From Lysobacteraceae bacterium UBA6001 (GTDB taxonomy: Bacteria > Pseudomonadota > Gammaproteobacteria > Xanthomonadales > Xanthomonadaceae), in contig DJAN01000282.1 of the NCBI GenBank assembly GCA_002429615.1, positions 1-17,500 of the forward strand: a DNA stretch of 17,500 nt. Reading direction: 5' to 3'. Position numbers and translations under genes: made by a program. Below are positions 1 through 7,424 of the stretch, in pieces. The notes below the pieces were generated by a model, which searched no databases, was not told where the DNA came from, and worked only from the letters and a program-made list of their open reading frames with translations. Numbering within the stretch: position 1 is the stretch's first letter; the number at the start of each line of letters is the position of its first letter.

Positions 1-116
1 CGCCGGCACGTCCGACCCCGCCGACCGCCACCGAAGTGGCCGCCGCGGCGCAGGCGCTGCGCGGCACCAGCCGCATGCAGCCGCGCGTCGAACCGACCTT
101 CGGGAGGATCGCGTGA
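1..116 (+). CDS. ftsW: FtsW, C-terminal end only (lipid II polymerase of the divisome)
   Basis: Only the last 37 codons are in the window. They read in frame from base 3 and end PTFGRIA at the TGA at 114-116. The tail is hydrophilic and rich in Ala and Pro, as expected for the cytoplasmic C-terminus of FtsW, the SEDS-family septal peptidoglycan polymerase. The identification rests mainly on position: ftsW lies directly upstream of murG in the dcw cluster of gamma-proteobacteria. The stop overlaps the GTG start of murG in a GTGA, and a GGGAGG ribosome binding site for murG (about 101-106) lies inside this tail. No domain can be checked from so short a piece. Confidence 0.75.
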   Translation, partial: PARPTPPTATEVAAAAQALRGTSRMQPRVEPTFGRIA

Positions 117-1189
117 GCGCAGCCGCCCCGCGCCCCGTGATGATCCTCGCCGGTGGTACCGGCGGGCACATCTTCCCCGGCCTGGCCGTGGCCAAGGTGC
201 TGCGCGCGCGTGGCGTGCCGGTGACCTGGCTCGGTGCCGACGGCGCGATGGAAACCCGCCTGGTCCCGCAACACGACATCCCGATCGACACGCTCGCCAT
301 CAGCGGCCTGCGCGGCAAGGGCAAGCTGGCCCTGCTCGGCGCGCCGTGGCGGGTGATGCGCGCGGTGCGCGGCGCCGGCTTCGTGCTGCGCGAGCGCCAG
401 CCGCGTGCGGTGGTGAGCTTCGGCGGCTTCGCCGCCGGCCCCGGCGGCCTGGCCGCGCGGCTGATGAAGCTGCCGCTGCTGGTGCACGAACAGAACCGCG
501 CCCCGGGCATGACCAACAAGGTGCTCTCGCGATTCGCGCGCCGCGTGCTGACCGGTTTCCCGGGCAGCTTCGCCGGCGAGGAAGCGGTGGGCAACCCGGT
601 GCGCGCCGAGATCGCCGCGCTGCCGGTGCCGGCGCAACGCTTCGCCGGCCGCAGTGGACCGGTGCACGTGCTGGTGCTTGGCGGCAGCCAGGGCGCGCGC
701 GTGCTCAACAACGCCGTGCCGCAGGCACTCGCCGCGCTCGGCCATCCCGACGTGCAGGTACGCCACCAGTGTGGCGAAAAGCTGCGCGCCGAAGCCGAGG
801 CCGCGTATGCGCAGGCCGGCGTGCAGGCGAGCGTCGAGCCGTTCATCGCCGACATGGCCGCCGCCTACGCCTGGGCCGACCTGGTGGTGTGCCGCGCTGG
901 CGCCTCCACCCTGGCCGAGCTGTGCGCGGTGGGCGTGGGCAGCGTGCTGGTGCCGTTCGCCGCCGCCGTCGACGACCACCAGACCCGCAACGCCGAATAC
1001 CTGGTCGATGCCGGCGCCGCCGTACTGCTCAAGCAGGACGACGCGCTGGCTACGCATCTGCAGCCGGTGCTGCGCGATCTGCTGGCCAACCCGCCGCGCC
1101 GCCTGGCCATGGCCGAGGCCGCGCGTGGGCTGGCCAAACCCGATGCGGCCGAACGCATCGCCGACATCATTCTCGAGGAAGCCGTATGA
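113..1189 (+). CDS. murG: UDP-GlcNAc:undecaprenyl-pyrophosphoryl-MurNAc-pentapeptide GlcNAc transferase MurG
   Basis: MurG transfers GlcNAc from UDP-GlcNAc to lipid I and so makes lipid II on the inner face of the cytoplasmic membrane. The 358-residue product has the family's usual length. It shows the N-terminal glycine-rich loop [10 protein letters not shown] (residues 14-23), the lipid-acceptor side region with HEQNRAPG, the second glycine-rich loop [10 protein letters not shown] in the C-terminal GT-B domain, and [10 protein letters not shown] plus a DDHQTRNA segment that contact the UDP-GlcNAc. The GTG start was chosen because GGGAGG sits about 6 bases upstream and the start overlaps the ftsW stop as GTGA. 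The stop overlaps an ATG at 1186 (ATGA) that opens a 23-codon frame leading to murC. Base use matches the neighbours. Confidence 0.97.
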   Translation: MSAAAPRPVMILAGGTGGHIFPGLAVAKVLRARGVPVTWLGADGAMETRLVPQHDIPIDTLAISGLRGKGKLALLGAPWRVMRAVRGAGFVLRERQPRAVVSFGGFAAGPGGLAARLMKLPLLVHEQNRAPGMTNKVLSRFARRVLTGFPGSFAGEEAVGNPVRAEIAALPVPAQRFAGRSGPVHVLVLGGSQGARVLNNAVPQALAALGHPDVQVRHQCGEKLRAEAEAAYAQAGVQASVEPFIADMAAAYAWADLVVCRAGASTLAELCAVGVGSVLVPFAAAVDDHQTRNAEYLVDAGAAVLLKQDDALATHLQPVLRDLLANPPRRLAMAEAARGLAKPDAAERIADIILEEAV

Positions 1190-1257
1190 AGTGGGGAACC
1201 GCGAAGCGCCAGTGGGCGTTCGCACAGCAGCGCGTCGCGCAGGCAGGCCGCGCATGA
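1186..1257 (+). CDS. Possible 23-codon mini-frame bridging murG and murC
   Basis: A 23-residue open frame ([10 protein letters not shown]... to ...AGRA) starts in the ATGA that ends murG and stops in the ATGA that starts murC. It has no recognisable domain, is basic, and has no strong ribosome binding site beyond what murG translation could provide. Third positions are G or C in 19 of 23 codons, a little below the neighbouring genes. Two readings fit. It may be a translated linker that carries ribosomes from murG to murC by termination and re-initiation, or simply a spacer that happens to be open. The equivalent arrangement between ddl and ftsQ makes chance less attractive. I infer no function for the peptide itself. 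Confidence 0.35.
   Translation: MKWGTAKRQWAFAQQRVAQAGRA
1201..1223 (+). other. Hairpin between murG and murC
   Basis: GCGAA and CGCC (1201-1205, 1207-1210) pair with GGCG and TTCGC (1215-1218, 1219-1223). This gives a nine-pair stem with one bulged G and a four-base AGTG loop. It lies in the middle of the mini-frame, 30 bases before the murC start. There is no T-run, so it is not a terminator. It could tune ribosome flow or RNA stability. Confidence 0.4.
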
Positions 1258-2690
1258 TCCGTCGACTGCAGGACAGCCAGGACCTGGTGCGCGCGTTCCC
1301 GCGCGTCCACTTCGTCGGCATCGGCGGCACCGGCATGAGCGGCATCGCCGAGGTGATGCTGACGCTGGGCTACGAGGTCTCCGGTTCGGACAACGCCGAC
1401 AACGCCGCCACCCGCCGCCTGGCCAAGCTCGGCGCGCGCGTGATGCGCGGCCACTCGGCCGCCAACGTGCTGGGCACCGACTGCGTGGTGGTCTCCAGCG
1501 CGATCCGCGAAGACAACCCGGAACTGATGGAAGCGCGCAGCCAGCGCATCCCGATCATGCCGCGCGCGGCGATGCTGGCCGAGCTGATGCGCTTCCGCCG
1601 CGGCATCGCGGTGGCCGGCACGCATGGCAAGACCACCACCACCAGCCTCACCGCCGCGGTGCTGAGCGAAGGCGGGCTGGACCCGACGTTCGTGATCGGC
1701 GGCCAGCTGCTAGCCGCCGGCGCCAACGCCAAGCTCGGCGGGGGCCAGTGGCTGGTGGCCGAGGCCGATGAGAGCGACGGCAGCTTCCTGCGCCTGAACC
1801 CGCTGGTGGCGGTGATCACCAACATCGACGCCGATCATCTGGAGAACTACGGCAACGACTTCGCCCGCGTGCAGGCGGCGTTCGCCGAGTTCCTGCAGCG
1901 CCTGCCGTTCTATGGCCTGGCGCTGCTGTGCATCGACGACCCGGAGGTCGCCGCGCTGGCCGCCAAGACGCCGCGCCACGTGATGACCTACGGCATGAGC
2001 GCGCACGCCGACGTGCGCGCCGAGGACGTGGTGCAGGATGGCCCGCGCATGCGCTTCACCCTGCGCCTGCCCGAAGGCACCACCACGCCGGTGACGCTGG
2101 CCCTGCCGGGCCGCCACAACGTGCTCAACGCACTGGCCGCCGCCGCGGTGGGCTGGCAGCTGGGCGTGGCACCGGAGACGATCGGCAAGGCGCTGGAATC
2201 CTTCGCCGGCATCGGCCGCCGCTTCAACGACCTGGGCGAAGTCACCACCGCCACTGGCGCCAAGGTGCGCGTGGTCGACGACTACGGCCATCACCCGCGC
2301 GAGCTGGAAGCGGTGTTTGCCGCGGCACGTGGCGGCTGGCCGGACAAGCGCCTGGTCGTGGCCTTCCAGCCGCATCGCTACAGCCGTACCCGCGACCAGT
2401 TCGACGCCTTCGCCGCGGTGCTGAGCACCGTCGATGCGCTGGTGCTGAGCGAGGTCTACCCGGCCGGCGAAGCGCCGATCCCCGGCGCCGACGCGCGTTC
2501 GCTGGCCCGCGCCATCCGTGCGCGCGGCCGCAGCGAGCCGGTGGTGGTCGGGCAGGTCGCCCAGCTGGGCGAGGTGCTGCCGGACGTGCTGCAGGATGGT
2601 GACCTGCTGCTGATGATGGGCGCCGGCGATATCGGCTACGTCGCCCAGCAGATCGCCAACGAAGGTTTCCGCAGCGGGGAGAAGGCATGA
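1254..2690 (+). CDS. murC: UDP-N-acetylmuramate:L-alanine ligase MurC
   Basis: MurC is the first amino-acid ligase of peptidoglycan precursor synthesis: UDP-MurNAc + L-Ala + ATP. It acts in the cytoplasm. The 478-residue product has the Mur ligase layout: an N-terminal UDP-binding domain with GIGGTGMSG (22-30), the central ATPase P-loop GTHGKTTT (122-129), then EADESDGSF and [10 protein letters not shown] for metal and substrate binding, and a C-terminal domain with [10 protein letters not shown] and FQPHRYSRT. The reading frame stays open for 200 codons upstream inside murG, but ATG 1254 is the family start (MIRRLQ... before VHFVGIGG) and overlaps the mini-frame stop as ATGA. Only a weak AGGCAGG precedes it. 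The stop overlaps the ddl start, also as ATGA. Confidence 0.97.
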   Translation: MIRRLQDSQDLVRAFPRVHFVGIGGTGMSGIAEVMLTLGYEVSGSDNADNAATRRLAKLGARVMRGHSAANVLGTDCVVVSSAIREDNPELMEARSQRIPIMPRAAMLAELMRFRRGIAVAGTHGKTTTTSLTAAVLSEGGLDPTFVIGGQLLAAGANAKLGGGQWLVAEADESDGSFLRLNPLVAVITNIDADHLENYGNDFARVQAAFAEFLQRLPFYGLALLCIDDPEVAALAAKTPRHVMTYGMSAHADVRAEDVVQDGPRMRFTLRLPEGTTTPVTLALPGRHNVLNALAAAAVGWQLGVAPETIGKALESFAGIGRRFNDLGEVTTATGAKVRVVDDYGHHPRELEAVFAAARGGWPDKRLVVAFQPHRYSRTRDQFDAFAAVLSTVDALVLSEVYPAGEAPIPGADARSLARAIRARGRSEPVVVGQVAQLGEVLPDVLQDGDLLLMMGAGDIGYVAQQIANEGFRSGEKA

Positions 2691-3646
2691 GCGCGCTGCC
2701 TGCCCGCCGCCATGAAGACCCGGCCGTGTTCGGCCGCGTCGCCGTGCTGCTCGGCGGCACGTCGAGTGAGCGCGAGGTGTCGCTGGATTCCGGTCGTAAC
2801 GTGCTGGAGGCCCTGCGTGGCCGTGGCATCGACGCGCAGCCGGTCGATGGCATCCCGGCGCTGGCCAAGGCGCTGGCCGCCGGCCAGTTCGATCGCGTGT
2901 TCAACGTCCTGCACGGCCACAACGGTGGCGGCGAGGACGGCATCGTGCAGGGCCTGATGGACGCGTTCGGCGTGCCGTACACCGGCTCGGACGTGCTCGG
3001 CTCGGCGCTGTCGATGGACAAGATCCGCACCAAGCAGGTGTGGCTGTCGCTGGGCCTGCCGACGCCGCGTTACGTGCGCCTGGGCAAGGGCTCCGATGTG
3101 CATGCCGCCGCGCGTGAACTCGGCCTGCCGGTGATCGTGAAGCCGGCCAACGAAGGTTCCAGCGTCGGCGTCAGCCGCGTGTTCGAGGACGCGCAGCTGG
3201 AAGAGGCGCTGGCCCTGGCCGCGCGCTACGAGGGCGAGCTGCTGATGGAGCAGCTCATCGAGGGCGACGAGCTCACCGTGGCGATCCTCGGCGCGCAGGC
3301 GCTGCCGTCGATCCGCATCGTGCCCAAGGGCCAGTGGTACGACTACAACGCCAAGTACATCGCCGAGGACACGCAGTACCTGTGCCCGGGCCTGGAAGGC
3401 GAGGCCGAGGCGGAGATCCGCCGCATCGCGCTGGCCGCGTTCCAGGCCGCCGGCTGTGCCGGCTGGGGCCGCGTGGACGTGATGCGCGACCGCACCAGCG
3501 GCAACTTCTACCTGCTCGAAGTGAACACCGCGCCGGGCATGACCAGCCACTCGCTGGTGCCCAAGGCCGCGCGCCAGCTGGGCGTCGAGTTCGACGAGCT
3601 GTGCTGGCGGATCCTGGAGCAGACCGTCGGGGAGCAGACCCGATGA
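2687..3646 (+). CDS. ddl: D-alanine:D-alanine ligase (DdlB type)
   Basis: It makes the D-Ala-D-Ala dipeptide that MurF adds to UDP-MurNAc-tripeptide, in the cytoplasm. The 319-residue product is an ATP-grasp enzyme of the short DdlB type. It shows [10 protein letters not shown] near the N-terminus, the [15 protein letters not shown] segment (99-112), the serine loop EGSSVGVS (156-163) that closes over ATP, and [17 protein letters not shown] near the C-terminus with the metal- and D-Ala-binding residues. The substrate motif reads [10 protein letters not shown] (76-85), two residues longer than the HGxGGEDG of E. coli DdlB. The start has a good ribosome binding site (GGGGAGAAGG) and overlaps the murC stop. 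The stop overlaps an ATG at 3643 that opens a 37-codon frame leading to ftsQ. Confidence 0.96.
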   Translation: MSALPARRHEDPAVFGRVAVLLGGTSSEREVSLDSGRNVLEALRGRGIDAQPVDGIPALAKALAAGQFDRVFNVLHGHNGGGEDGIVQGLMDAFGVPYTGSDVLGSALSMDKIRTKQVWLSLGLPTPRYVRLGKGSDVHAAARELGLPVIVKPANEGSSVGVSRVFEDAQLEEALALAARYEGELLMEQLIEGDELTVAILGAQALPSIRIVPKGQWYDYNAKYIAEDTQYLCPGLEGEAEAEIRRIALAAFQAAGCAGWGRVDVMRDRTSGNFYLLEVNTAPGMTSHSLVPKAARQLGVEFDELCWRILEQTVGEQTR

Positions 3647-3756
3647 AGTTGACGGGATACGGCACCACGCAGGCCGGGGGGCGGAGCGCGTTGGCGCCGG
3701 CCGCCACGGCTGCCTGCGCCTGCCGTATCCCGGCCCTGGCGGAGGTGCGCGCATGA
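3643..3756 (+). CDS. Possible 37-codon mini-frame bridging ddl and ftsQ
   Basis: The frame starts in the ATGA that ends ddl and stops in the ATGA that starts ftsQ (3753-3756). The 37-residue product ([10 protein letters not shown]... to ...LAEVRA) is rich in Ala, Gly and Pro, has two Cys and shows no known domain. Like the murG-murC frame it begins ATGAAGT and ends GCGCATGA. Most of it is taken up by a large inverted repeat, so the DNA or RNA structure may matter more than the peptide. It also carries the strong GGAGGT (3741-3746) that serves ftsQ. It may be a translated linker, an inserted palindromic element that kept the frame open, or both. Whether it is really translated is not known from sequence. 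Confidence 0.35.
   Translation: MKLTGYGTTQAGGRSALAPAATAACACRIPALAEVRA
3653..3732. repeat. Large imperfect inverted repeat between ddl and ftsQ
   Basis: CGGGATACGGCA (3653-3664) is the exact reverse complement of TGCCGTATCCCG (3721-3732). Just inside, CGCAGGC (3668-3674) pairs with GCCTGCG (3712-3718) after a small internal loop. GGCCGG and CCGGCC (about 3672-3677 and 3697-3702) offer alternative inner pairing. The whole stem-loop covers about 80 bases, ends 8 bases before the ftsQ ribosome binding site and has no T-run. It resembles a small palindromic insertion, but I see no second copy in this window. Confidence 0.6.
3741..3746 (+). promoter_or_regulatory. Strong ribosome binding site of ftsQ
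   Basis: GGAGGT lies 6 bases before the ftsQ ATG at 3753 and directly downstream of the 80-base stem-loop. It is among the best Shine-Dalgarno matches in the cluster. ftsQ could therefore be translated independently even though its start overlaps the upstream mini-frame. Confidence 0.7.
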
Positions 3757-4553
3757 ACGCCGCGCTGCGCATCCTCGCCTGGCTGCTGGCGGTGGCGCTG
3801 GTCGCGCTGCCGGTGGTGGCCGTGCTCAATGGCTGGGTCGGTGCCGAGCGCTGGCCGCTGAGCAAGCTGCGCGTGACCGGCGACTTCAAGCGCGTGCCGG
3901 CCGAACAGCTGCGCGAAGTGGTCATCCCGTATGCCCGCTCGGGCTTCTTCGCGGTCAAGCTCAAGGATGCGCAGGACGCCATCGAGCAGCTGCCGTGGGT
4001 GGAGAGCGCGCAGGTGCGCAAGCAGTGGCCGGACGTGCTGGAAGTGCGTGTGGTCGAACACCAGCCGTTCGCGCGCTGGGGCGCGGACCGCATGCTGTCC
4101 GAACAGGGCCGCCTGTTCGCCATCCCGCCGCGCCTGCGCAACCTGCAGCTGCCGCAGCTCGGCGGCCCGGACAGCAAGACGCGCGAAGTGGTCGCGCTCT
4201 ACAACGAATCGCGCGCGCTGTTCGCGCCGACCGGCCTGGACGTGCAGCGCCTGGAAATGGATGCGCGCGGCAGCTGGTCGCTGGGCCTGAGCAACGGCAT
4301 CGCGGTGATCGTCGGCCGCGACGACGCACGCGCGCGCCTGCAGCGTTTCGCCCGCGTGCTGCCGCAGCTGCTCGATCCACAGCAGCCGATCGCGCGCGCC
4401 GATCTTCGCTACACCAATGGTTTCACCCTGGAGAGACAGCCGCCATCGGCACCGGCGACCCCGCCGTCGCCTGGGCCACGCCGCGTCGCCGCATCGACGC
4501 GCGGCGCGTTCCTCCCGACTTCCCTCTTCAGCATTCCGGCAGCCAGTACATGA
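3753..4553 (+). CDS. ftsQ: Cell division protein FtsQ
   Basis: FtsQ is a single-pass inner-membrane protein that joins the cytoplasmic divisome to FtsB/FtsL in the periplasm. The 266-residue product has a short cytoplasmic start, one transmembrane segment (about residues 5-27, Leu/Ala/Val rich), then a POTRA domain (LSKLRVTGDFKRVPAEQL...) and the FtsQ beta domain with WPDVLEVRVVEHQPFARWG. The last 40 residues or so, after DLRYTNGF, are a low-complexity Pro/Ala/Ser/Arg tail in a region where the ftsA frame is also open. This tail is poorly constrained, and a small frameshift there could not be noticed. The start is set by the strong GGAGGT and the ATGA overlap. The stop overlaps the ftsA start at 4550. 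Confidence 0.95.
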   Translation: MNAALRILAWLLAVALVALPVVAVLNGWVGAERWPLSKLRVTGDFKRVPAEQLREVVIPYARSGFFAVKLKDAQDAIEQLPWVESAQVRKQWPDVLEVRVVEHQPFARWGADRMLSEQGRLFAIPPRLRNLQLPQLGGPDSKTREVVALYNESRALFAPTGLDVQRLEMDARGSWSLGLSNGIAVIVGRDDARARLQRFARVLPQLLDPQQPIARADLRYTNGFTLERQPPSAPATPPSPGPRRVAASTRGAFLPTSLFSIPAAST

Positions 4554-5785
4554 ACCGCAAGGGCGACAAATCTCTCATCGTGGGCCTCGACATCGGCACC
4601 TCCAAGGTGGTGGCGCTGGTCGGCGAGTATTCGCCCGGCAACCCGATCGAGGTGATCGGCATCGGTTCGCACGAATCGCGCGGCCTCAAGCGCGGCGTGG
4701 TGGTGGACATCGAATCGACGGTGCAGTCGATCCAGCGCGCGGTCGAAGAGGCCGAGCTGATGGCCGGCTGCGAGATCCGTTCGGTCTACGCCTCGATCTC
4801 CGGCAACCACGTGCAGTGCAAGAACTCGCCGGGCATCGTGCCGATCCGCGACGGCGAAGTGACCTGGGGTGACCTGGAGCGCGTGCTCGACGCCGCCAAG
4901 GCGGTGGCGATCCCGGCCGACCAGCGCATCCTGCATGCGATCCCGCGCGAGTACGTGCTGGACGATTCGCAGGAAGGCATCCGCAACCCGGTCGGCATGA
5001 CCGGCGTGCGCCTGGAGGTGCATGCGCACCTGGTGGTGTGCGCGCAGTCGGCCGCGGCCAACATCAGCAAGTGCGTGCAGAAGTGCGGCCTGCAGGTGGA
5101 CGACCTGGTGCTGTCCTCGCTGGCCTCCAGCGTGGCGGTGCTCACCGCCGACGAGCGCGAGCTGGGCGTGGTGCTGGTGGATATCGGCGCCGGCACCACG
5201 GATATCGCCGTGTACGTGCAGGGCGCGATCTGCCACACCGCCTCGCTGCCGATCGCCGGCGACCACGTCACCAACGACATCGCGCACATGCTGCGCACCC
5301 CGACCCCGGAAGCCGAGCAGATCAAGGTGCGCTACGCCTGCGCGCTGGCGCAGCTGGCCACCGCCGAGGAAAGCATCCAGGTGCCGTCGGTGGGCGACCG
5401 CCCACCGCGTCGCATGCCGCGCGCCTCCCTGGCGCAGGCGGTGCAGGGCCGTTACGAGGAAATTTTCGAAATGGTGCAGGCCGAGCTGCGCCGCTCCGGC
5501 TTCGAGGAGCTGGTGCGTGCCGGCATGGTGCTCACCGGCGGCGCCTCGAAGATGGAAGGCGTGGTCGAACTGGCCGAGGAAATGCTGCAGATGCCGGTGC
5601 GCGTGGGCATTCCGCAGCACGTCACCGGGCTGGGCGAAGTGGTGGGCAACCCGGTGCATGCCACCGGCGTGGGCCTGCTGCTGATGGGCAGCCAGATCGA
5701 GCATCCGCGCCGGCCGTCAATCCCGACCGGCCGCGCCGGCAGCTTCTTCAACAAACTCAAGAACTGGTACCGCGGCGAGTTCTGA
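4550..5785 (+). CDS. ftsA: Cell division protein FtsA
   Basis: FtsA is the actin-like ATPase that tethers FtsZ filaments to the membrane and recruits later division proteins. The 411-residue product starts with the phosphate-1 motif LIVGLDIGTSKVVALVGE, followed by the 1C domain, a second phosphate motif VLVDIGAGTTDIAVY, the adenosine motif VLTGGASKMEGV, and the C-terminal amphipathic helix FFNKLKNWYRGEF that inserts into the membrane. The frame is open far upstream inside ftsQ, but ATG 4550 gives the family start and overlaps the ftsQ stop as ATGA. No clear ribosome binding site precedes it, so coupling to ftsQ translation is likely. It lies directly upstream of ftsZ, as usual. Confidence 0.97.
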   Translation: MNRKGDKSLIVGLDIGTSKVVALVGEYSPGNPIEVIGIGSHESRGLKRGVVVDIESTVQSIQRAVEEAELMAGCEIRSVYASISGNHVQCKNSPGIVPIRDGEVTWGDLERVLDAAKAVAIPADQRILHAIPREYVLDDSQEGIRNPVGMTGVRLEVHAHLVVCAQSAAANISKCVQKCGLQVDDLVLSSLASSVAVLTADERELGVVLVDIGAGTTDIAVYVQGAICHTASLPIAGDHVTNDIAHMLRTPTPEAEQIKVRYACALAQLATAEESIQVPSVGDRPPRRMPRASLAQAVQGRYEEIFEMVQAELRRSGFEELVRAGMVLTGGASKMEGVVELAEEMLQMPVRVGIPQHVTGLGEVVGNPVHATGVGLLLMGSQIEHPRRPSIPTGRAGSFFNKLKNWYRGEF

Positions 5786-5915
5786 CGCGGTGCGGAGTGG
5801 CAGTACGTAGTGGGCAGTTGCAGTAGACAGAGCAGGGCACGCAGTACTCAAACCAGAAGAGAACGCCGGCCACGGGAAACCCCCGGGTCACGGCTCCACA
5901 CTAGAGGACAAGGAC
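5786..5915 (+). other. ftsA-ftsZ intergenic region with ftsZ ribosome binding site
   Basis: This is the only real gap in the dcw part of the window, 130 bases. AGAGGA followed by AAGGA (5904-5914) lies just before the ftsZ ATG and gives strong, separate initiation, which fits the high FtsZ level that cells need. The left half repeats short CAGT units (CAGTACGTAG, CAGTTGCAG, CAGTACTC). A TTGCAG at 5818 might be part of a promoter, but no well-spaced -10 follows, so I do not call one. Confidence 0.5.
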
Positions 5916-7142
5916 ATGGCACATTTTGAACTGATCGAAAAGATGGCACCCAACGCGGTCATCAAGGTGGTGGGCGTGGGCGGTGGCGGCGGCAACGCCG
6001 TGGCGCACATGGTCAGCAGCAGCGTGGACGGCGTGGAGTTCATCACCGCCAACACCGACTCGCAGGCCATCAAGAATTGCGGTGCGAAGCTGCAGCTGCA
6101 GCTGGGCACCAACGTGACCAAGGGCCTGGGCGCCGGCGCGAACCCGGAAGTCGGCCGCCAGGCCGCGCTGGAAGACCGCGAGCGCATCATGGACGCGCTG
6201 CAGGGCGCGGACATGGTGTTCATCACCGCCGGCATGGGCGGCGGCACCGGTACCGGCGCCGCGCCGGTGGTGGCGCAGCTGGCCAAGGAGATGGGCATCC
6301 TGACCGTGGCCGTGGTCACCAAGCCGTTCCCGTTCGAAGGCCGCCGCCGCATGCAGGTGGCGCTGAAGGGCATCGAGGAGCTGTCGGCGCACTGCGACTC
6401 GCTGATCACCATCCCGAACGAAAAGCTGATCACCGTGCTGGGCCGCAACGCCACCATGATCCAGGCCTTCCGCGCCGCCAACGACGTGCTGCAGGGCGCG
6501 GTGCAGGGCATCGCCGACCTGATCGTGCGTCCGGGCCTGATCAACGTCGACTTCGCCGACGTGCGCACCGTCATGTCCGAAATGGGCCTGGCGATGATGG
6601 GCACCGGCTCGGCGCGTGGCGATGACCGCGCCCAGGCCGCGGCCGAGGCGGCGATCCAGAACCCGCTGCTGGACGATGTGAACCTGGCCGGCGCCAACGG
6701 CATCCTGGTCAACATCACCGCCGGCCCGGACTTCACCATGTCCGAGTTCGACGAGATCGGCCGCACCATCGAGGGCTTCGCCTCCGAGGACGCCACCGTG
6801 GTCGTCGGCACCGTGCTGGACCCGGACATGCAGGACGAAGTCCGCGTGACCGTGGTCGCCACCGGCCTGAACCGCGCGGTGTCCCGCACGGCGCAGCGTC
6901 CGGAGCAGCGCGCCCCGATCAAGCTGGTGCGCAACGCCACCACCGGCCAGCCGGAATTCGGTGATTTCGACAACGGCGGCAGCGATGCCGTGTCCAAGGC
7001 CGTCGGCGGTTCGATGGGCCTGGGCCTGCGTCGCGCCAGCAGCGATGCCGGTGCCGGTGCGGGTGCTTCGGCCCCGGCCGCCGCCGAGCTGCCGAGCGAC
7101 TACCTGGACATCCCGGCGTTCCTGCGCCGCCAGGCCGACTGA
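5916..7142 (+). CDS. ftsZ: Cell division GTPase FtsZ
   Basis: FtsZ is the tubulin-like GTPase that forms the Z-ring. The 408-residue product has the N-terminal [12 protein letters not shown] (18-29), the signature GGGTGTG (108-114) that binds the GTP phosphates, and the T7 loop around [10 protein letters not shown] (207-216), whose acidic residues complete the active site of the next subunit. A C-terminal polymerisation domain follows, then a variable linker (about 317-390, rich in Gly, Ala and Ser). The conserved C-terminal peptide [12 protein letters not shown], near the end, binds FtsA and ZipA. Length and motifs are fully normal. Strong ribosome binding site upstream. A small GCGA-loop hairpin (7145-7160) follows two bases after the stop, and a strong terminator lies at 7261. 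Confidence 0.98.
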   Translation: MAHFELIEKMAPNAVIKVVGVGGGGGNAVAHMVSSSVDGVEFITANTDSQAIKNCGAKLQLQLGTNVTKGLGAGANPEVGRQAALEDRERIMDALQGADMVFITAGMGGGTGTGAAPVVAQLAKEMGILTVAVVTKPFPFEGRRRMQVALKGIEELSAHCDSLITIPNEKLITVLGRNATMIQAFRAANDVLQGAVQGIADLIVRPGLINVDFADVRTVMSEMGLAMMGTGSARGDDRAQAAAEAAIQNPLLDDVNLAGANGILVNITAGPDFTMSEFDEIGRTIEGFASEDATVVVGTVLDPDMQDEVRVTVVATGLNRAVSRTAQRPEQRAPIKLVRNATTGQPEFGDFDNGGSDAVSKAVGGSMGLGLRRASSDAGAGAGASAPAAAELPSDYLDIPAFLRRQAD

Positions 7143-7144
7143 CC

Positions 7145-7160
7145 TTCCGCGCGAGCGGAA
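7145..7160 (+). other. Small hairpin directly after ftsZ
   Basis: TTCCGC (7145-7150) and GCGGAA (7155-7160) form a six-pair stem closed by a GCGA tetraloop of the stable GNRA class, two bases after the ftsZ stop and followed by TGTTTC. It is too short to be a convincing terminator. It could protect the 3' end of the ftsZ message. Confidence 0.4.
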
Positions 7161-7260
7161 TGTTTCACCGGCGCCGCGCGCCGCCCCGTCATCGCGGGAG
7201 CGGAACGCAGCGTCGGCGGCCAGCGGGCTTGTCCTCCCGTAGGCCGGCGCCATGTCCTTT

Positions 7261-7296
7261 CCGCCGGGTCGGTGTGCCCCCGACCCGGCGGGTTTT
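7261..7296 (+). terminator. Rho-independent terminator closing the dcw cluster
   Basis: CCGCCGGGTCGG (7261-7272) pairs perfectly with CCGACCCGGCGG (7280-7291). The stem has 12 pairs and a seven-base loop, and GTTTT follows. It is the clearest intrinsic terminator in the window. It lies 118 bases after ftsZ and 129 bases before lpxC, so lpxC most likely needs its own promoter. Confidence 0.85.
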
Positions 7297-7350
7297 GGCG
7301 TTGCATGGCAGGACGCGGCACCGGGCGTGAACCCGCCTGTGAGACACTTT

Positions 7351-7359
7351 TGTTAACAT
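7351..7359 (+). promoter_or_regulatory. Candidate extended -10 promoter of lpxC
   Basis: TGTTAACAT (7351-7359) reads as a TGn extension followed by TAACAT, which matches TATAAT at four of six bases. It lies downstream of the dcw terminator and about 66 bases before the lpxC ATG. No good -35 hexamer sits 17 bases upstream, so this is a weak call based on position and the extended -10. Confidence 0.35.
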
Positions 7360-7424
7360 CCGACGCACCAGACCGGCCTGCCAATTCAGCTCCTGTCTGC
7401 GTTTGTCATTCAGACTTCACCGCC

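Noticed and set aside
654..1253. In-frame upstream extension of murC inside murG
   Set aside because: The extension is Arg/Pro/Trp-rich frame-shadow sequence, and MurC proteins start just before the VHFVGIGG motif.
5818..5850. A promoter in front of ftsZ (TTGCAG ... TACTCA)
   Set aside because: The spacer would be 21 bases and the -10 is poor.
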